Assembly (NCBI RefSeq): GCF_000720185.1
Contig: NZ_JOIY01000025.1
Location: 55,364 to 119,363 of the forward strand
Direction: 5' to 3'
DNA length: 64,000 nucleotides
Source: Streptomyces sp. NRRL S-340
GTDB lineage: Bacteria > Actinomycetota > Actinomycetes > Streptomycetales > Streptomycetaceae
The position numbers were made by a program, and so were the translations under genes. Below are positions 16,761-25,466 of the stretch, in pieces. The notes below the pieces were generated by a model. It searched no databases, was not told the origin of the DNA, and saw only the letters and a list, made by a program, of their open reading frames with translations. Position 1 is the first letter of the stretch. The number at the start of each line of letters is the position of its first letter.

Positions 16761-19277
16761 GTGCACGGGAACGACCGCACCACCCGCACCACCGGCCCCG
16801 GCGAGACCGCCACCGCCCGACGACGACGCCCGGCCTTCCGCAAAGCGGTCGCGCTGCTCGGCGGCGCCCTGCTGGCAGGCGCGTCCCTGACCCTCGCCAC
16901 ACCCCAGACCGGCGCAGCCGTCGCCGGCGCCACCACCGGATCGGCAGCCGGCGAGGACTTCCAGCAGGTCGCCCTCGCCCAGGGTGCGGCCGAGGTCGGT
17001 GAGCCCATGTCGCTCGCCGTCCTGCCCGACCGCTCCGTCCTGCACACCTCCCGCGACGGCACGCTGCGCCTCACCGACGCGGCCGGCAACACCCGCGTCG
17101 TCGGCCGGCTCGCCGTGTACTCCCACGACGAGGAAGGCCTCCAAGGCGTGGGCGTCGACCCGGACTTCACCACCAACCGGTTCGTGTACCTCTACTACGC
17201 GCCGCCGCTCAGTACCCCCGCGGGCGACGCCCCCGAGACCGGCACGGCCGCCGACTTCGCGCCCTTCGACGGCGTCAACCGCCTCTCCCGCTTCGTGCTG
17301 AAGACGGACGGCACCCTGGACACGGCCAGCGAGAAGAAGATCCTGGACGTCCAGACCTCCCGCGGCATCTGCTGCCACGTCGGCGGCGACATCGACTTCG
17401 ACGCGGCGGGCAACCTGTACCTGTCGACCGGCGACGACTCCAACCCGTTCCAGTCGGACGGATACTCCCCCCTGGACGAGCGTCCCGACCGCAACCCCGC
17501 CTTCGACGCCCAGCGTTCGGCCGGCAACACCAACGACCTGCGCGGCAAGATCCTGCGCATCAAGGTCGAGGCCGACGGCTCCTACTCGATCCCCGACGGC
17601 AACCTCTTCGCGCCGGGCACGGCCAGGACCCGGCCCGAGATCTACGCGATGGGCTTCCGCAACCCGTTCCGCTTCAGCGTCGACAAGAAGACCGGCATCC
17701 TCTACGTCGGCGACTACGGTCCCGACGCGGGCGCGGCCGACCCCAAGCGCGGACCGGCGGGTCAGGTCGAGTTCGCCCGCGTCACCGGCCCCGGCAACTT
17801 CGGCTGGCCCTACTGCACCGGCGCCAACGACGCCTACGTCGACTACGACTTCGCGACCAAGGCGTCCGGCGCGAGCTTCGACTGCGACGCCCCGAAGAAC
17901 ACCTCCCCGCACAACACCGGCCTGACCGACCTGCCGCCCGCCCAGCCCGCCTGGATCCCCTACGACGGCCCGTCCGTACCCGAGTTCGGCGACGGCTCCG
18001 AGTCCCCGATGGGCGGCCCGGTCTACCACTACGACCCCGCGCTCGACTCGCCGGTGAAGTTCCCCGAGGCCTACGACGGCGACTTCTTCGCCGGTGAGTT
18101 CGGCCGCCGCTGGATCAAGCGCGTCTCCAGCGACGACGACGGCACCGTGCGGTCCATCGACCCCGTCCCCTGGACCGGCACCCAGGTGATGGACATGGCC
18201 TTCGGCCCCGACGGAGCGCTGTACGTCCTCGACTACGGCACCTCGTGGTTCGGCGGCGACGACAACTCCGGCCTGTACCGCATCGAGAACGCCACCGACG
18301 GCCACTCCCCGGTCGCCCGGGCGGCGGCCGACCGCACCTCGGGACAGGCACCGATGAAGGTCGCCTTCTCCTCGGCGGGCACCAGCGACCAGGACGGCGA
18401 CGCGCTCACCTACCGCTGGGACTTCGGCGACGGCGCCACCGCCACGACGGCGAACCCCACGCACAAGTACAGGAAGAACGGCACCTACACCGCGACCCTG
18501 ACCGCGAAGGACCCCTCCGGGCGCACCGGCAGCGCGAGCACGCAGATCGTCGTCGGCAACACCGCTCCCGAGGTGACCCTGCAACTCCCGCAGGACGGGC
18601 AGCTGTTCGGCTTCGGTGACGCCGTACCGTTCAAGGTGAAGGTCACCGACCCCGAGGACGGCCGGGCCGTCGACTGCTCGAAGGTCACCGTCACCTTCGT
18701 CCTCGGCCACGACACCCACGGTCACCCGCTGACCTCCGCGCAGGGCTGCTCCGGCACCATCCAGACCAGCGCCGACGGCGGACACGACGAGAACGCCAAC
18801 ATCTTCGGCGTGTTCGACGCCCAGTACACCGACAACGGTGGCGGCGGCCAGGCCCCGCTGACCACCCACGACCGCAACGTCACCCAGCCCCGCCACCGGC
18901 AGGCCGAGCACTTCGGCGACTCCTCGGGCGTCTCCGTCGTCGCCAAGGCGAGCGCCCACGGCGGCAAGACGGTCGGTGACATCGACGACGGCGACTGGAT
19001 CTCCTTCACGCCCTACGTCCTGAGCAACGCCGAGAAGATCACCGCGCGGATCTCCTCCGGCGGCGCGGGCGGCACCCTCGAGATCCGGGCCGGCTCCCCC
19101 CAGGGCACCCTGCTCGGCAAGGCCACCGTACCGGTCACCGGCGGCTGGGAGACCTTCCAGGACGTCAGCGCCGGCCTGACCCGCGCCCCCAGGGGCACCA
19201 CCACGCTCTACCTCGTCTTCAGGGGCGGCACCGGAGCCCTGTTCGACGTGGACGACTTCGTCTTCACCACCGGCTGA
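16761..19277 (+). CDS. Secreted GSDH-like (PQQ-type sugar dehydrogenase fold) protein with PKD and CBM6 domains
   Basis: An 838-residue exported protein. An Arg-rich N-terminus and hydrophobic segment (to about residue 50) are followed by a glucose/sorbosone dehydrogenase beta-propeller (about 60-510; blocks HVGGDIDFD and DLRGKILRIK). A PKD domain (about 515-600; YRWDFGDGATAT) and a C-terminal CBM6-like module (about 690-838) complete it. I chose GTG 16761, six bases after GGAGG, over ATG 16749, which would lie over that ribosome-binding site. Some family members lack redox activity, and PQQ genes are not in the window. It probably acts on sugars or polymers outside the cell. Confidence 0.88.
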   Translation: MHGNDRTTRTTGPGETATARRRRPAFRKAVALLGGALLAGASLTLATPQTGAAVAGATTGSAAGEDFQQVALAQGAAEVGEPMSLAVLPDRSVLHTSRDGTLRLTDAAGNTRVVGRLAVYSHDEEGLQGVGVDPDFTTNRFVYLYYAPPLSTPAGDAPETGTAADFAPFDGVNRLSRFVLKTDGTLDTASEKKILDVQTSRGICCHVGGDIDFDAAGNLYLSTGDDSNPFQSDGYSPLDERPDRNPAFDAQRSAGNTNDLRGKILRIKVEADGSYSIPDGNLFAPGTARTRPEIYAMGFRNPFRFSVDKKTGILYVGDYGPDAGAADPKRGPAGQVEFARVTGPGNFGWPYCTGANDAYVDYDFATKASGASFDCDAPKNTSPHNTGLTDLPPAQPAWIPYDGPSVPEFGDGSESPMGGPVYHYDPALDSPVKFPEAYDGDFFAGEFGRRWIKRVSSDDDGTVRSIDPVPWTGTQVMDMAFGPDGALYVLDYGTSWFGGDDNSGLYRIENATDGHSPVARAAADRTSGQAPMKVAFSSAGTSDQDGDALTYRWDFGDGATATTANPTHKYRKNGTYTATLTAKDPSGRTGSASTQIVVGNTAPEVTLQLPQDGQLFGFGDAVPFKVKVTDPEDGRAVDCSKVTVTFVLGHDTHGHPLTSAQGCSGTIQTSADGGHDENANIFGVFDAQYTDNGGGGQAPLTTHDRNVTQPRHRQAEHFGDSSGVSVVAKASAHGGKTVGDIDDGDWISFTPYVLSNAEKITARISSGGAGGTLEIRAGSPQGTLLGKATVPVTGGWETFQDVSAGLTRAPRGTTTLYLVFRGGTGALFDVDDFVFTTG

Positions 19278-19288
19278 GGGGAGGACGC

Positions 19289-20641
19289 ATGAAGCACTCC
19301 ACCGGCCGGCTCGCGACGGCCGTCACGGGCACGGCCCTGCTGCTCGGCTCCCTGTCCGCCCCCGCCTCCGCGCACCCCGGCGACGACGGCGCACGCCTCC
19401 TGGTCTTCTCCAGGACCGCCGGCTTCCGGCACGACTCCATCCCCGAGGGCATCGCGGCCGTCCGGGAACTGGCCGGACAGCGCGGCTTCGCCGTCGACGC
19501 CACCGAGGACCCGGGGGCCTTCACCCCGGCCAACCTGCGCCGCTACCGGGCGGTCGTGTTCCTGTCGACCACCGGGGACGTGCTCGACGCACGGCAGCAG
19601 AAGGCCTTCGAGGAATACATCCGCCACGGCGGCGGCTACGCCGGCATCCACGCCGCCGCCGACACCGAGTACGACTGGGCGTTCTACGGCGGCCTCGTCG
19701 GCGCCTGGTTCCGCTCCCATCCGGCGATCCAGCCGGCCCGGGTGAACGTCGAGGACCGCGCCCACCCGGCCACCTCCCACCTGTCCCCGGCCTGGAACCG
19801 CACCGACGAGTGGTACGACTACCGCACCGACCCGCGCGAGAAGGTGCACGTCCTGGCCTCCCTGGACGAGTCGTCGTACACCGGCGCCACCATGAACGGC
19901 GACCACCCGATCGCCTGGTGCCAGACCTACCGGGGCGGCCGCGCCTTCTACACCGGCGGCGGCCACACCAAGGAGTCCTACGCCGACCCCGCCTTCCGCG
20001 CCCACCTGCTCGGCGGGATCCGGTACGCCACCGGCGACGCCAGAGCCGACTGCCGCCCGGAGAACGGCTACCGTCCGCTCTTCGACGGCACGGCCGCCTC
20101 CCTCGGCGGATGGCGGCAGGCGGGCCCGGGGACGTTCGCCCTGGACGACGACGGCACGCTGACGTCGACCGGAGGCATGGGCCTGCTCTGGTACGCGGCC
20201 TCCGGCTTCTCCTCGTACTCGCTGAAGCTGGACTGGAAGGTGGCAGGCGACGACAACTCCGGTGTGTTCGTGGGCTTCCCGGCCTCGGACGACCCCTGGT
20301 CGGCGGTGGACAAGGGGTACGAGATCCAGATCGACGCCACCGACGTGCCCGAGAAGACCACCGGCTCCGTCTACGGGTTCCAGTCCGCGGACCTGGCCCG
20401 GCGCGACCGCGCGCTGAACCCGCCGGGGGAGTGGAACACGTACGAGATCCGCGTCGAGGGCGAACACCTGCGGGTGTTCCTCAACGGCATCCGGATCAAC
20501 GATTTCACCAACACCGACCCGGCCCGGAGCCTGACCGACGGACACATCGGCATCCAGAACCACGGACCCGACGACCAGGTGTCCTTCCGGAACGTCCGGA
20601 TCAGGGAACTGCCCGCGACGCACGCCGCGCGGGGCCACTGA
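19289..20641 (+). CDS. Secreted ThuA-DUF1080 fusion (3-keto-glycoside processing)
   Basis: A 450-residue protein with a signal peptide cut near ASAHPG (about residue 29). A ThuA-like domain (about 32-250; blocks GGGYAGIHAAADTE and YTGGGHTKESY) is followed by a DUF1080 beta-jelly-roll (about 265-445; GDDNSGVFVGF). Known DUF1080 proteins hydrolyse 3-keto disaccharides, and ThuA proteins work with Gfo/Idh/MocA dehydrogenases in trehalose and sucrose use. Starts 11 bases after the GSDH-like gene. The fusion in one secreted chain suggests that keto-glycosides are cleaved outside the cell before uptake by the ABC system (inference). Confidence 0.88.
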   Translation: MKHSTGRLATAVTGTALLLGSLSAPASAHPGDDGARLLVFSRTAGFRHDSIPEGIAAVRELAGQRGFAVDATEDPGAFTPANLRRYRAVVFLSTTGDVLDARQQKAFEEYIRHGGGYAGIHAAADTEYDWAFYGGLVGAWFRSHPAIQPARVNVEDRAHPATSHLSPAWNRTDEWYDYRTDPREKVHVLASLDESSYTGATMNGDHPIAWCQTYRGGRAFYTGGGHTKESYADPAFRAHLLGGIRYATGDARADCRPENGYRPLFDGTAASLGGWRQAGPGTFALDDDGTLTSTGGMGLLWYAASGFSSYSLKLDWKVAGDDNSGVFVGFPASDDPWSAVDKGYEIQIDATDVPEKTTGSVYGFQSADLARRDRALNPPGEWNTYEIRVEGEHLRVFLNGIRINDFTNTDPARSLTDGHIGIQNHGPDDQVSFRNVRIRELPATHAARGH

Positions 20642-20645
20642 ACGG

Positions 20646-20679
20646 CGGCGGGCGGGGGACGCCGGACCCCCGCCCGCCG
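20646..20679 (+). terminator. Strong hairpin after the ThuA-DUF1080 gene
   Basis: CGGCGGGCGGGGG (20646-20658) and CCCCCGCCCGCCG (20667-20679) form a 13-base-pair stem with an 8-base loop, starting five bases after the stop. It probably separates the sugar block from the Ebo operon. Confidence 0.75.
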
Positions 20680-20720
20680 TCCCCACCGCCCCGCACCCCC
20701 GCCCCCCACTCTCTTCCGTC

Positions 20721-20774
20721 CTTGCCCTCTTCTCCCTCTTCTCCCTCTGCTCCGTCTGCTCCGTCTTTTCCGTC
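20721..20774 (+). repeat. Polypyrimidine tract of six 9-base repeats before the Ebo operon
   Basis: Six consecutive 9-base units of the form (T/C)NYTCCSTC run up to about 30 bases before the first operon start. Examples are TTCTCCCTC twice, TGCTCCGTC twice and TTTTCCGTC. The plus strand is nearly free of purines from about 20680 to 20780. It sits in the leader or promoter of the operon. Confidence 0.7.
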
Positions 20775-20805
20775 TCTTCCGGCGTCCCGCGACAGGAGGC
20801 TGCCC

Positions 20806-21948
20806 ATGTCCGCGTCCTTCCCCCACCGTCCCGTCGGCGTCTGGCTGATCGGGGCACGCGGCTCCGTCGCCACGACCGTCGTCGCGGGCTGCGCCGCCCT
20901 CGCCGCACGGCTGCACCCGCCCACGGGCCTGCTCACCGAGACCCCGCTCTTCACCGGCACCGGCCTGCCGCCCCTGTCCTCACTGGTCTTCGGCGGCCAC
21001 GACACCACGGACTGCCCGCTGCCCAAACGCGCCGAGGCACTGACCGCCGCCGGGGTCCTGCCGTACGGCGTCACCACCGCGGTGACGGCCGAACTCGCCG
21101 CCGCCGACCGGGAGATCACGACCGGTGGCCCGCTGCCCGGCGACCAGCGGGACGAGGAGGAGCTGACCGCCGCCTTCGCCGCCGACATCGAGGACTTCGT
21201 ACGGCGCACCGGTGCGGCCCGCGCGGTGGTGGTGAACGTGGCCTCCACCGAACCGCCGCCCACCGGCACGGCCCTGCCGCCGAGTTCCCTGTACGCGGCG
21301 GCGGCCCTGCGCGCGGGCTGCCCCTACGTCAACTTCACCCCCTCCACCGGCCTGCACCACCCCGCGCTGGCCGGGCCCGCGCGGGCGAGCGGCCTGCCCC
21401 ACGCGGGCCGCGACGGCAAGACCGGCCAGACCCTGCTCCGCGCCGTGCTCGGCCCGATGTTCGCGCAGCGCTCGCTGGCCGTGCGGGCCTGGTCGGGCAC
21501 GAACCTGCTGGGCGGCGGCGACGGCGCGGCCCTGGCCGACCCGGCCGCCGCGGCGGCCAAGAACGCCGGCAAGGAACGCGTCCTGGCCGACACCCTCGGC
21601 CACAGCCCGCAGGGCGAGGTCCACATCGACGACGTCCCCGCGCTCGGCGACTGGAAGACCGCCTGGGACCACATCGCCTTCGACGGCTTCCTCGGCACCC
21701 GCATGGTGCTGCAGACCATCTGGCAGGGCTGCGACTCCGCCCTGGCCGCCCCCCTCGTGCTGGACCTCGCCCGCATCGTCGCCCGCGCCCACGAGGTGGG
21801 CCTGTCCGGCCCGCTGCGGGAACTGGGCTTCTACTTCAAGGACCCCCTGGGCGACGGCCCGGCGGGCCTGACCGAGCAGTACGCCGACCTGGCCCGCCTC
21901 GCCGAGCGCCTGCGAACGCCGGACGCGCGGCCGGGGGAACGCCCGTGA
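20806..21948 (+). CDS. Myo-inositol-phosphate-synthase-family enzyme, first gene of the Ebo operon
   Basis: The 380-residue protein has the inositol-3-phosphate synthase fold. A Rossmann motif with GSVATTV lies near residue 20, VNFTPSTG near 180 and GRDGKTGQT near 200, with C-terminal lysines around GKERVLADTLG. MIPS converts glucose 6-phosphate to a cyclitol phosphate using NAD. ATG 20806 follows AGGAGG. It overlaps the eboC-like gene (stop 21948, GTG 21945). Standard Ebo clusters encode instead an AroB-like cyclase (EboD), which also makes a carbocycle from a sugar phosphate, so this enzyme probably fills that role. Confidence 0.85.
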   Translation: MSASFPHRPVGVWLIGARGSVATTVVAGCAALAARLHPPTGLLTETPLFTGTGLPPLSSLVFGGHDTTDCPLPKRAEALTAAGVLPYGVTTAVTAELAAADREITTGGPLPGDQRDEEELTAAFAADIEDFVRRTGAARAVVVNVASTEPPPTGTALPPSSLYAAAALRAGCPYVNFTPSTGLHHPALAGPARASGLPHAGRDGKTGQTLLRAVLGPMFAQRSLAVRAWSGTNLLGGGDGAALADPAAAAAKNAGKERVLADTLGHSPQGEVHIDDVPALGDWKTAWDHIAFDGFLGTRMVLQTIWQGCDSALAAPLVLDLARIVARAHEVGLSGPLRELGFYFKDPLGDGPAGLTEQYADLARLAERLRTPDARPGERP

Positions 21949-22922
21949 ACGCCGGGCGGGCCACGGGCGGTGCCGCCGGCGGGAGCGACGCTCCGGGCGG
22001 TGGCGGTGGCGGTGGCGGTGGCGGTGGCGGTGCGCGGGGCGCCGGGCGGGGGCGGGCCTGGGCCGAGCTGCTGCGGCTGCCCGCCGTCCTCACCGTTCCC
22101 GGTGACGCCCTGGCGGGCGCGGCCGCCGCCGGGCGGGCCGGCCCCCGCACCCTCCTCGCGGTCGGCTCCTCGCTGTGCCTGTACGAGGCCGGGATGGCCC
22201 TCAACGACTGGGCCGACCGCGCCGAGGACGCCAGGGAACGCCCGCACCGCCCGCTGCCCTCCGGCCGCATCCGCCCCCGGGCGGCCCTCGCCGCGGCCTG
22301 CGCCCTCACCGCGGCGGGCCTGGCCGCGGCGGCCGGCGCGGGACGCCCCGCGCTGGCGGTCGCCGCACCGCTCGCGGCCACCGTCTGGGCGTACGACCTG
22401 GGCCTCAAGCGCACCCCGGCCGGCCCGCTCGCGATGGCCGCCGCCCGCGGACTCGACCTGCTCCTGGGCGCCGCGGCCACCACCGGCCGCACCCGCCCGG
22501 CCCTCCGTCCGGCCGCCCTGCTGGCCACCCACACCCTCGCGGTCACCGCGGTGTCCCGCCGCGAGACCACCGGCGGCGCACCGGCCGTCCCACTGGCGGC
22601 GCTGGCCACCACCACCGCGCTGACCGCCCTCCTGCACCGCCCGCCCGGCCCCCCGCCCCGCTCCGTCCCGGCCCAGGCCGCCCTCCTGGCCGCCACCTGC
22701 GCCACCGCCGCCTACGCCGCCACCTCCCTGCGCCCCTACCTGCACGCCGCCCTCAACCCCTCACCGCCCCTGCTGCAACGCGCCGTCGGCAGCGGCATCC
22801 GCGCCACGATCCCGCTCCAGTCGGCGCTGACCGCCCGCGCGGGCGCGCCGGCCACCGCCCTGCTCGCGGCCGCCCTGGCCCCGCTCGCCCGCCGCTTCGC
22901 CAGGAAGGTGAGCGTCACATGA
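21945..22922 (+). CDS. eboC: UbiA-family membrane prenyltransferase (EboC-like)
   Basis: A 325-residue polytopic protein with about eight hydrophobic segments. The UbiA polyprenyl-diphosphate motif NDWADRAED is clear at about residue 86, and the second conserved loop is YDLGLKRTPAG near 149. UbiA enzymes move prenyl chains onto aromatic or cyclitol acceptors in the membrane. The N-terminus carries a run of 12 glycines encoded by GGTGGC hexamers (about 21999-22035), a length-variable stretch. Its stop overlaps the next gene (ATGA). Confidence 0.87.
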   Translation: MNAGRATGGAAGGSDAPGGGGGGGGGGGGARGAGRGRAWAELLRLPAVLTVPGDALAGAAAAGRAGPRTLLAVGSSLCLYEAGMALNDWADRAEDARERPHRPLPSGRIRPRAALAAACALTAAGLAAAAGAGRPALAVAAPLAATVWAYDLGLKRTPAGPLAMAAARGLDLLLGAAATTGRTRPALRPAALLATHTLAVTAVSRRETTGGAPAVPLAALATTTALTALLHRPPGPPPRSVPAQAALLAATCATAAYAATSLRPYLHAALNPSPPLLQRAVGSGIRATIPLQSALTARAGAPATALLAAALAPLARRFARKVSVT

Positions 22923-23875
22923 CCCGGCACACGGCCACCTCCACGCCCCGCCCCACGGCCCCGGGGGACCTCCGTCTCGGCTACGGCACCAACGGCCTCG
23001 CCGACCTCCGCCTCGACGACGCCCTCGCCCTCCTCGCCGACCTCGGCTACGACGGCGTCGGGCTGACCCTCGACCACATGCACCTCGACCCGCTCGCCCC
23101 GCACCTCGCCGCCCGCACCCGCAAGGCCGCGCACCGGCTGGACACCCTCGGCCTGCGGGTCACGGTGGAGACGGGCGCCCGTTACGTACTCGACCCGCGC
23201 CGCAAACACGGCCCCTCGCTGCTGGACGCCGACCCGGACGACCGCGCCCGGCGCGTGGACCTGCTGCTGCGGGCCGTGCGCGTCGCCGTCGACCTCGGCG
23301 CCCACGCCGTGCACTGCTTCAGCGGCCCCCTCCCGCCCGGCACCGACGAGGAAGCGGCCTGGAAGCGGCTGGCCGAGGCGCTGGCCCCCGTCCTGGACGC
23401 CGCCGGCGCGGCCGGCGTCCCGCTCGCCGTCGAACCCGAACCCGGCCACCTCCTGGCCACCCTCGCGGACTTCCACCGGCTGCGCCGCATCCTCGGTGAC
23501 CCCGGCCACCTCGGTCTCACCCTCGACATCGGCCACTGCCAGTGCCTCGAACCGCTCCCGCCGGCCGAGTGCGTGCGGGCCGCCGCGCCCTGGCTGCGGC
23601 ACGTCCAGATCGAGGACATGCGCCGCGGCGTCCACGAGCACCTGCCCCTCGGGGACGGCGAGATCGACTTCCCGCCCGTCCTCGCCGCCCTGGCCGCCAC
23701 CGGCTACACGGGCCTGACCGTCGTGGAACTGCCCCGCCACTCGCACGCCGGCCCGCACCACGCCGGACGCTCCCTGCCGTTCCTGCGCCGCGCCGCCGCC
23801 CACGCGGCAGAGCACGTCCCCGTGCCTGTCTCCCGGCGCGCACCCGCCGCCGCCCCCGAAGGGAGCCCCCGATGA
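22919..23875 (+). CDS. Sugar phosphate isomerase/epimerase (TIM barrel) in the Ebo operon
   Basis: A 318-residue xylose-isomerase-like barrel. Likely metal ligands are the Glu in VAVEPEPGHLL, the Asp/His in TLDIGHCQC, the Asp in VQIEDM and the Glu in TVVELPRHSH. ATG 22919 overlaps the prenyltransferase stop, and its own stop overlaps eboA, so these genes are probably translationally coupled. It may supply or modify the sugar or cyclitol part of the product. Confidence 0.88.
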   Translation: MTRHTATSTPRPTAPGDLRLGYGTNGLADLRLDDALALLADLGYDGVGLTLDHMHLDPLAPHLAARTRKAAHRLDTLGLRVTVETGARYVLDPRRKHGPSLLDADPDDRARRVDLLLRAVRVAVDLGAHAVHCFSGPLPPGTDEEAAWKRLAEALAPVLDAAGAAGVPLAVEPEPGHLLATLADFHRLRRILGDPGHLGLTLDIGHCQCLEPLPPAECVRAAAPWLRHVQIEDMRRGVHEHLPLGDGEIDFPPVLAALAATGYTGLTVVELPRHSHAGPHHAGRSLPFLRRAAAHAAEHVPVPVSRRAPAAAPEGSPR

Positions 23876-24615
23876 CCCGCCCGCACCCCGCCCCCGGCAC
23901 CCCGGCGTCCGCCGCGCTCGCCGCGTCCGCCGGCCCGCACCCCCTTCCCGCCGCGGATCCGGAGGACCTCCCCGCCGCGCTGACCGGCGCCGCCCGCGCC
24001 TGGCTCGACCAGGCGCTCGACGAAGCCGCCGCCCACCACGGCGGCCACGGACCGATCTCCGTGTGGGAACTGCGCCTGGCCGAGGCGGGCCGCCGCTGCG
24101 GGCCGGCCCACGCCGACGCCGCCCGGATCCTCATCCTGCGCGCCGCCCGCGCCGACCCGCACGCCCTGACCCGCGTCTACCGCCAAGGAACCGCCGACGA
24201 GCGCCGCGCCGTGCTGCGCGCCCTGGACCACCTGGTACCCGGCCCCGACGCCCTGCCCCTCGTCGAGGACGCGCTGCGCACCAACGACACCCGCCTGCTC
24301 GCCGCCGCCGTCGGCCCGTACGCCGCCCGGCACCTGGGCCCGCACGCCTGGCGGCACGCCGTCCTGAAGTGCCTGTTCACCGGCGTCCCCGTCGCCCACG
24401 TCAGCGGCCTCGCCCAGCGCGCCCGCGGCGACGCCGAACTCGCCCGCATGCTCGGCGACTACGCGGCCGAACGCACCGCCGCCGGCCGCACCGTCCCCGA
24501 GGACCTGCACCGCGTCCTGGCCCTGACCGGAACGGGCACCGCACCCCCCGGCCCCGGCACGCCCGGCGACGTCCCGCGCCCGGCCCCGGACGACCCCCAC
24601 GGCAAGGAGTCCTGA
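23872..24615 (+). CDS. eboA: EboA-domain protein
   Basis: A 247-residue mostly helical protein that matches the EboA family. The diagnostic stretch is LRTNDTRLLAAAVGPYAARH followed by WRHAVLKCLFTGVPVAHVSG. EboA has no known catalytic activity. In cyanobacteria the Ebo set is needed to deliver the scytonemin precursor to the periplasm. The start overlaps the previous stop (ATGA), and its stop shares a base with the next ATG (TGATG). There is a Pro/Gly-rich disordered C-terminal tail of about 25 residues. Confidence 0.85.
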   Translation: MTRPHPAPGTPASAALAASAGPHPLPAADPEDLPAALTGAARAWLDQALDEAAAHHGGHGPISVWELRLAEAGRRCGPAHADAARILILRAARADPHALTRVYRQGTADERRAVLRALDHLVPGPDALPLVEDALRTNDTRLLAAAVGPYAARHLGPHAWRHAVLKCLFTGVPVAHVSGLAQRARGDAELARMLGDYAAERTAAGRTVPEDLHRVLALTGTGTAPPGPGTPGDVPRPAPDDPHGKES

Positions 24616-25463
24616 TGCGCATCCTCGACCCCCACATCCACATGACGTCCAGGACCACCGACGACTACGAGGCCCTGCACGCCGCCGGTGTCCGCGCCGT
24701 CGTCGAACCCGCCTTCTGGCTCGGCCAGCCCCGCACCTCGCCCGCCTCCTTCTACGACTACTTCGACTCCCTCCTCGGCTGGGAACCCTTCCGCGCCGCC
24801 CAGTACGGCATCGCCCACCACTGCGCCCTCGCCCTGAACCCGAAGGAGGCGAACGACCCGCGCTGCGTCCCCGTCCTCGGAGAGCTGCCCCGCTACCTCG
24901 CCAAGGACCGCGTCGTCGCCGTCGGCGAGATCGGCTACGACTCCATGACACCCGCCGAGGACACCGCCCTCGCCGCCCAGCTCCAGCTCGCCGCCGACCA
25001 CGGCCTGCCCGCGCTCGTCCACACCCCGCACCGCGACAAGCTCGCCGGACTGCGCCGCACCCTGGACGCCGTCGCGGAGTCCGCGCTGCCCGCCGACCAC
25101 GTCCTGGTCGACCACCTCAACGAGACCACCGTCAAGGAGGCCAAGGACAGCGGCTGCTGGCTCGGCTTCTCCGTCTACCCCGACACCAAGATGGACGAGA
25201 CCCGCATGGTCGCCCTGCTGCGGGAGTACGGCCCCGAGAAGGTCCTGGTCAACTCGGCCGCCGACTGGGGCCGCAGCGACCCGCTCAAGACCCGCAAGGT
25301 GGCCGGCCTGATGCTCGCCGAGGGCTTCACCGAGGACGACGTCGACCGGGTGCTGTGGCGCAACCCGGTCGCCTTCTACGGCCTCAGCGGACGCCTCGCC
25401 CTCGACGTCACCGCACCCGGCGCCACCCACGAGGGCAACTCCGTGCTGCGCGGCGGGGAGTGA
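24615..25463 (+). CDS. eboB: TatD-family metal-dependent hydrolase (EboB-like)
   Basis: A 282-residue TIM-barrel metallohydrolase. It keeps TatD-type ligands: HIHM near the N-terminus, GEIGYDS, VHTPHRDK, LVDHLNE and NSAADWG. TatD enzymes are nucleases or amidohydrolase-like proteins, and the one in Ebo clusters has no defined substrate. The start overlaps the eboA stop, and eboE follows after three bases. Confidence 0.88.
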   Translation: MRILDPHIHMTSRTTDDYEALHAAGVRAVVEPAFWLGQPRTSPASFYDYFDSLLGWEPFRAAQYGIAHHCALALNPKEANDPRCVPVLGELPRYLAKDRVVAVGEIGYDSMTPAEDTALAAQLQLAADHGLPALVHTPHRDKLAGLRRTLDAVAESALPADHVLVDHLNETTVKEAKDSGCWLGFSVYPDTKMDETRMVALLREYGPEKVLVNSAADWGRSDPLKTRKVAGLMLAEGFTEDDVDRVLWRNPVAFYGLSGRLALDVTAPGATHEGNSVLRGGE

Positions 25464-25466
25464 GCC

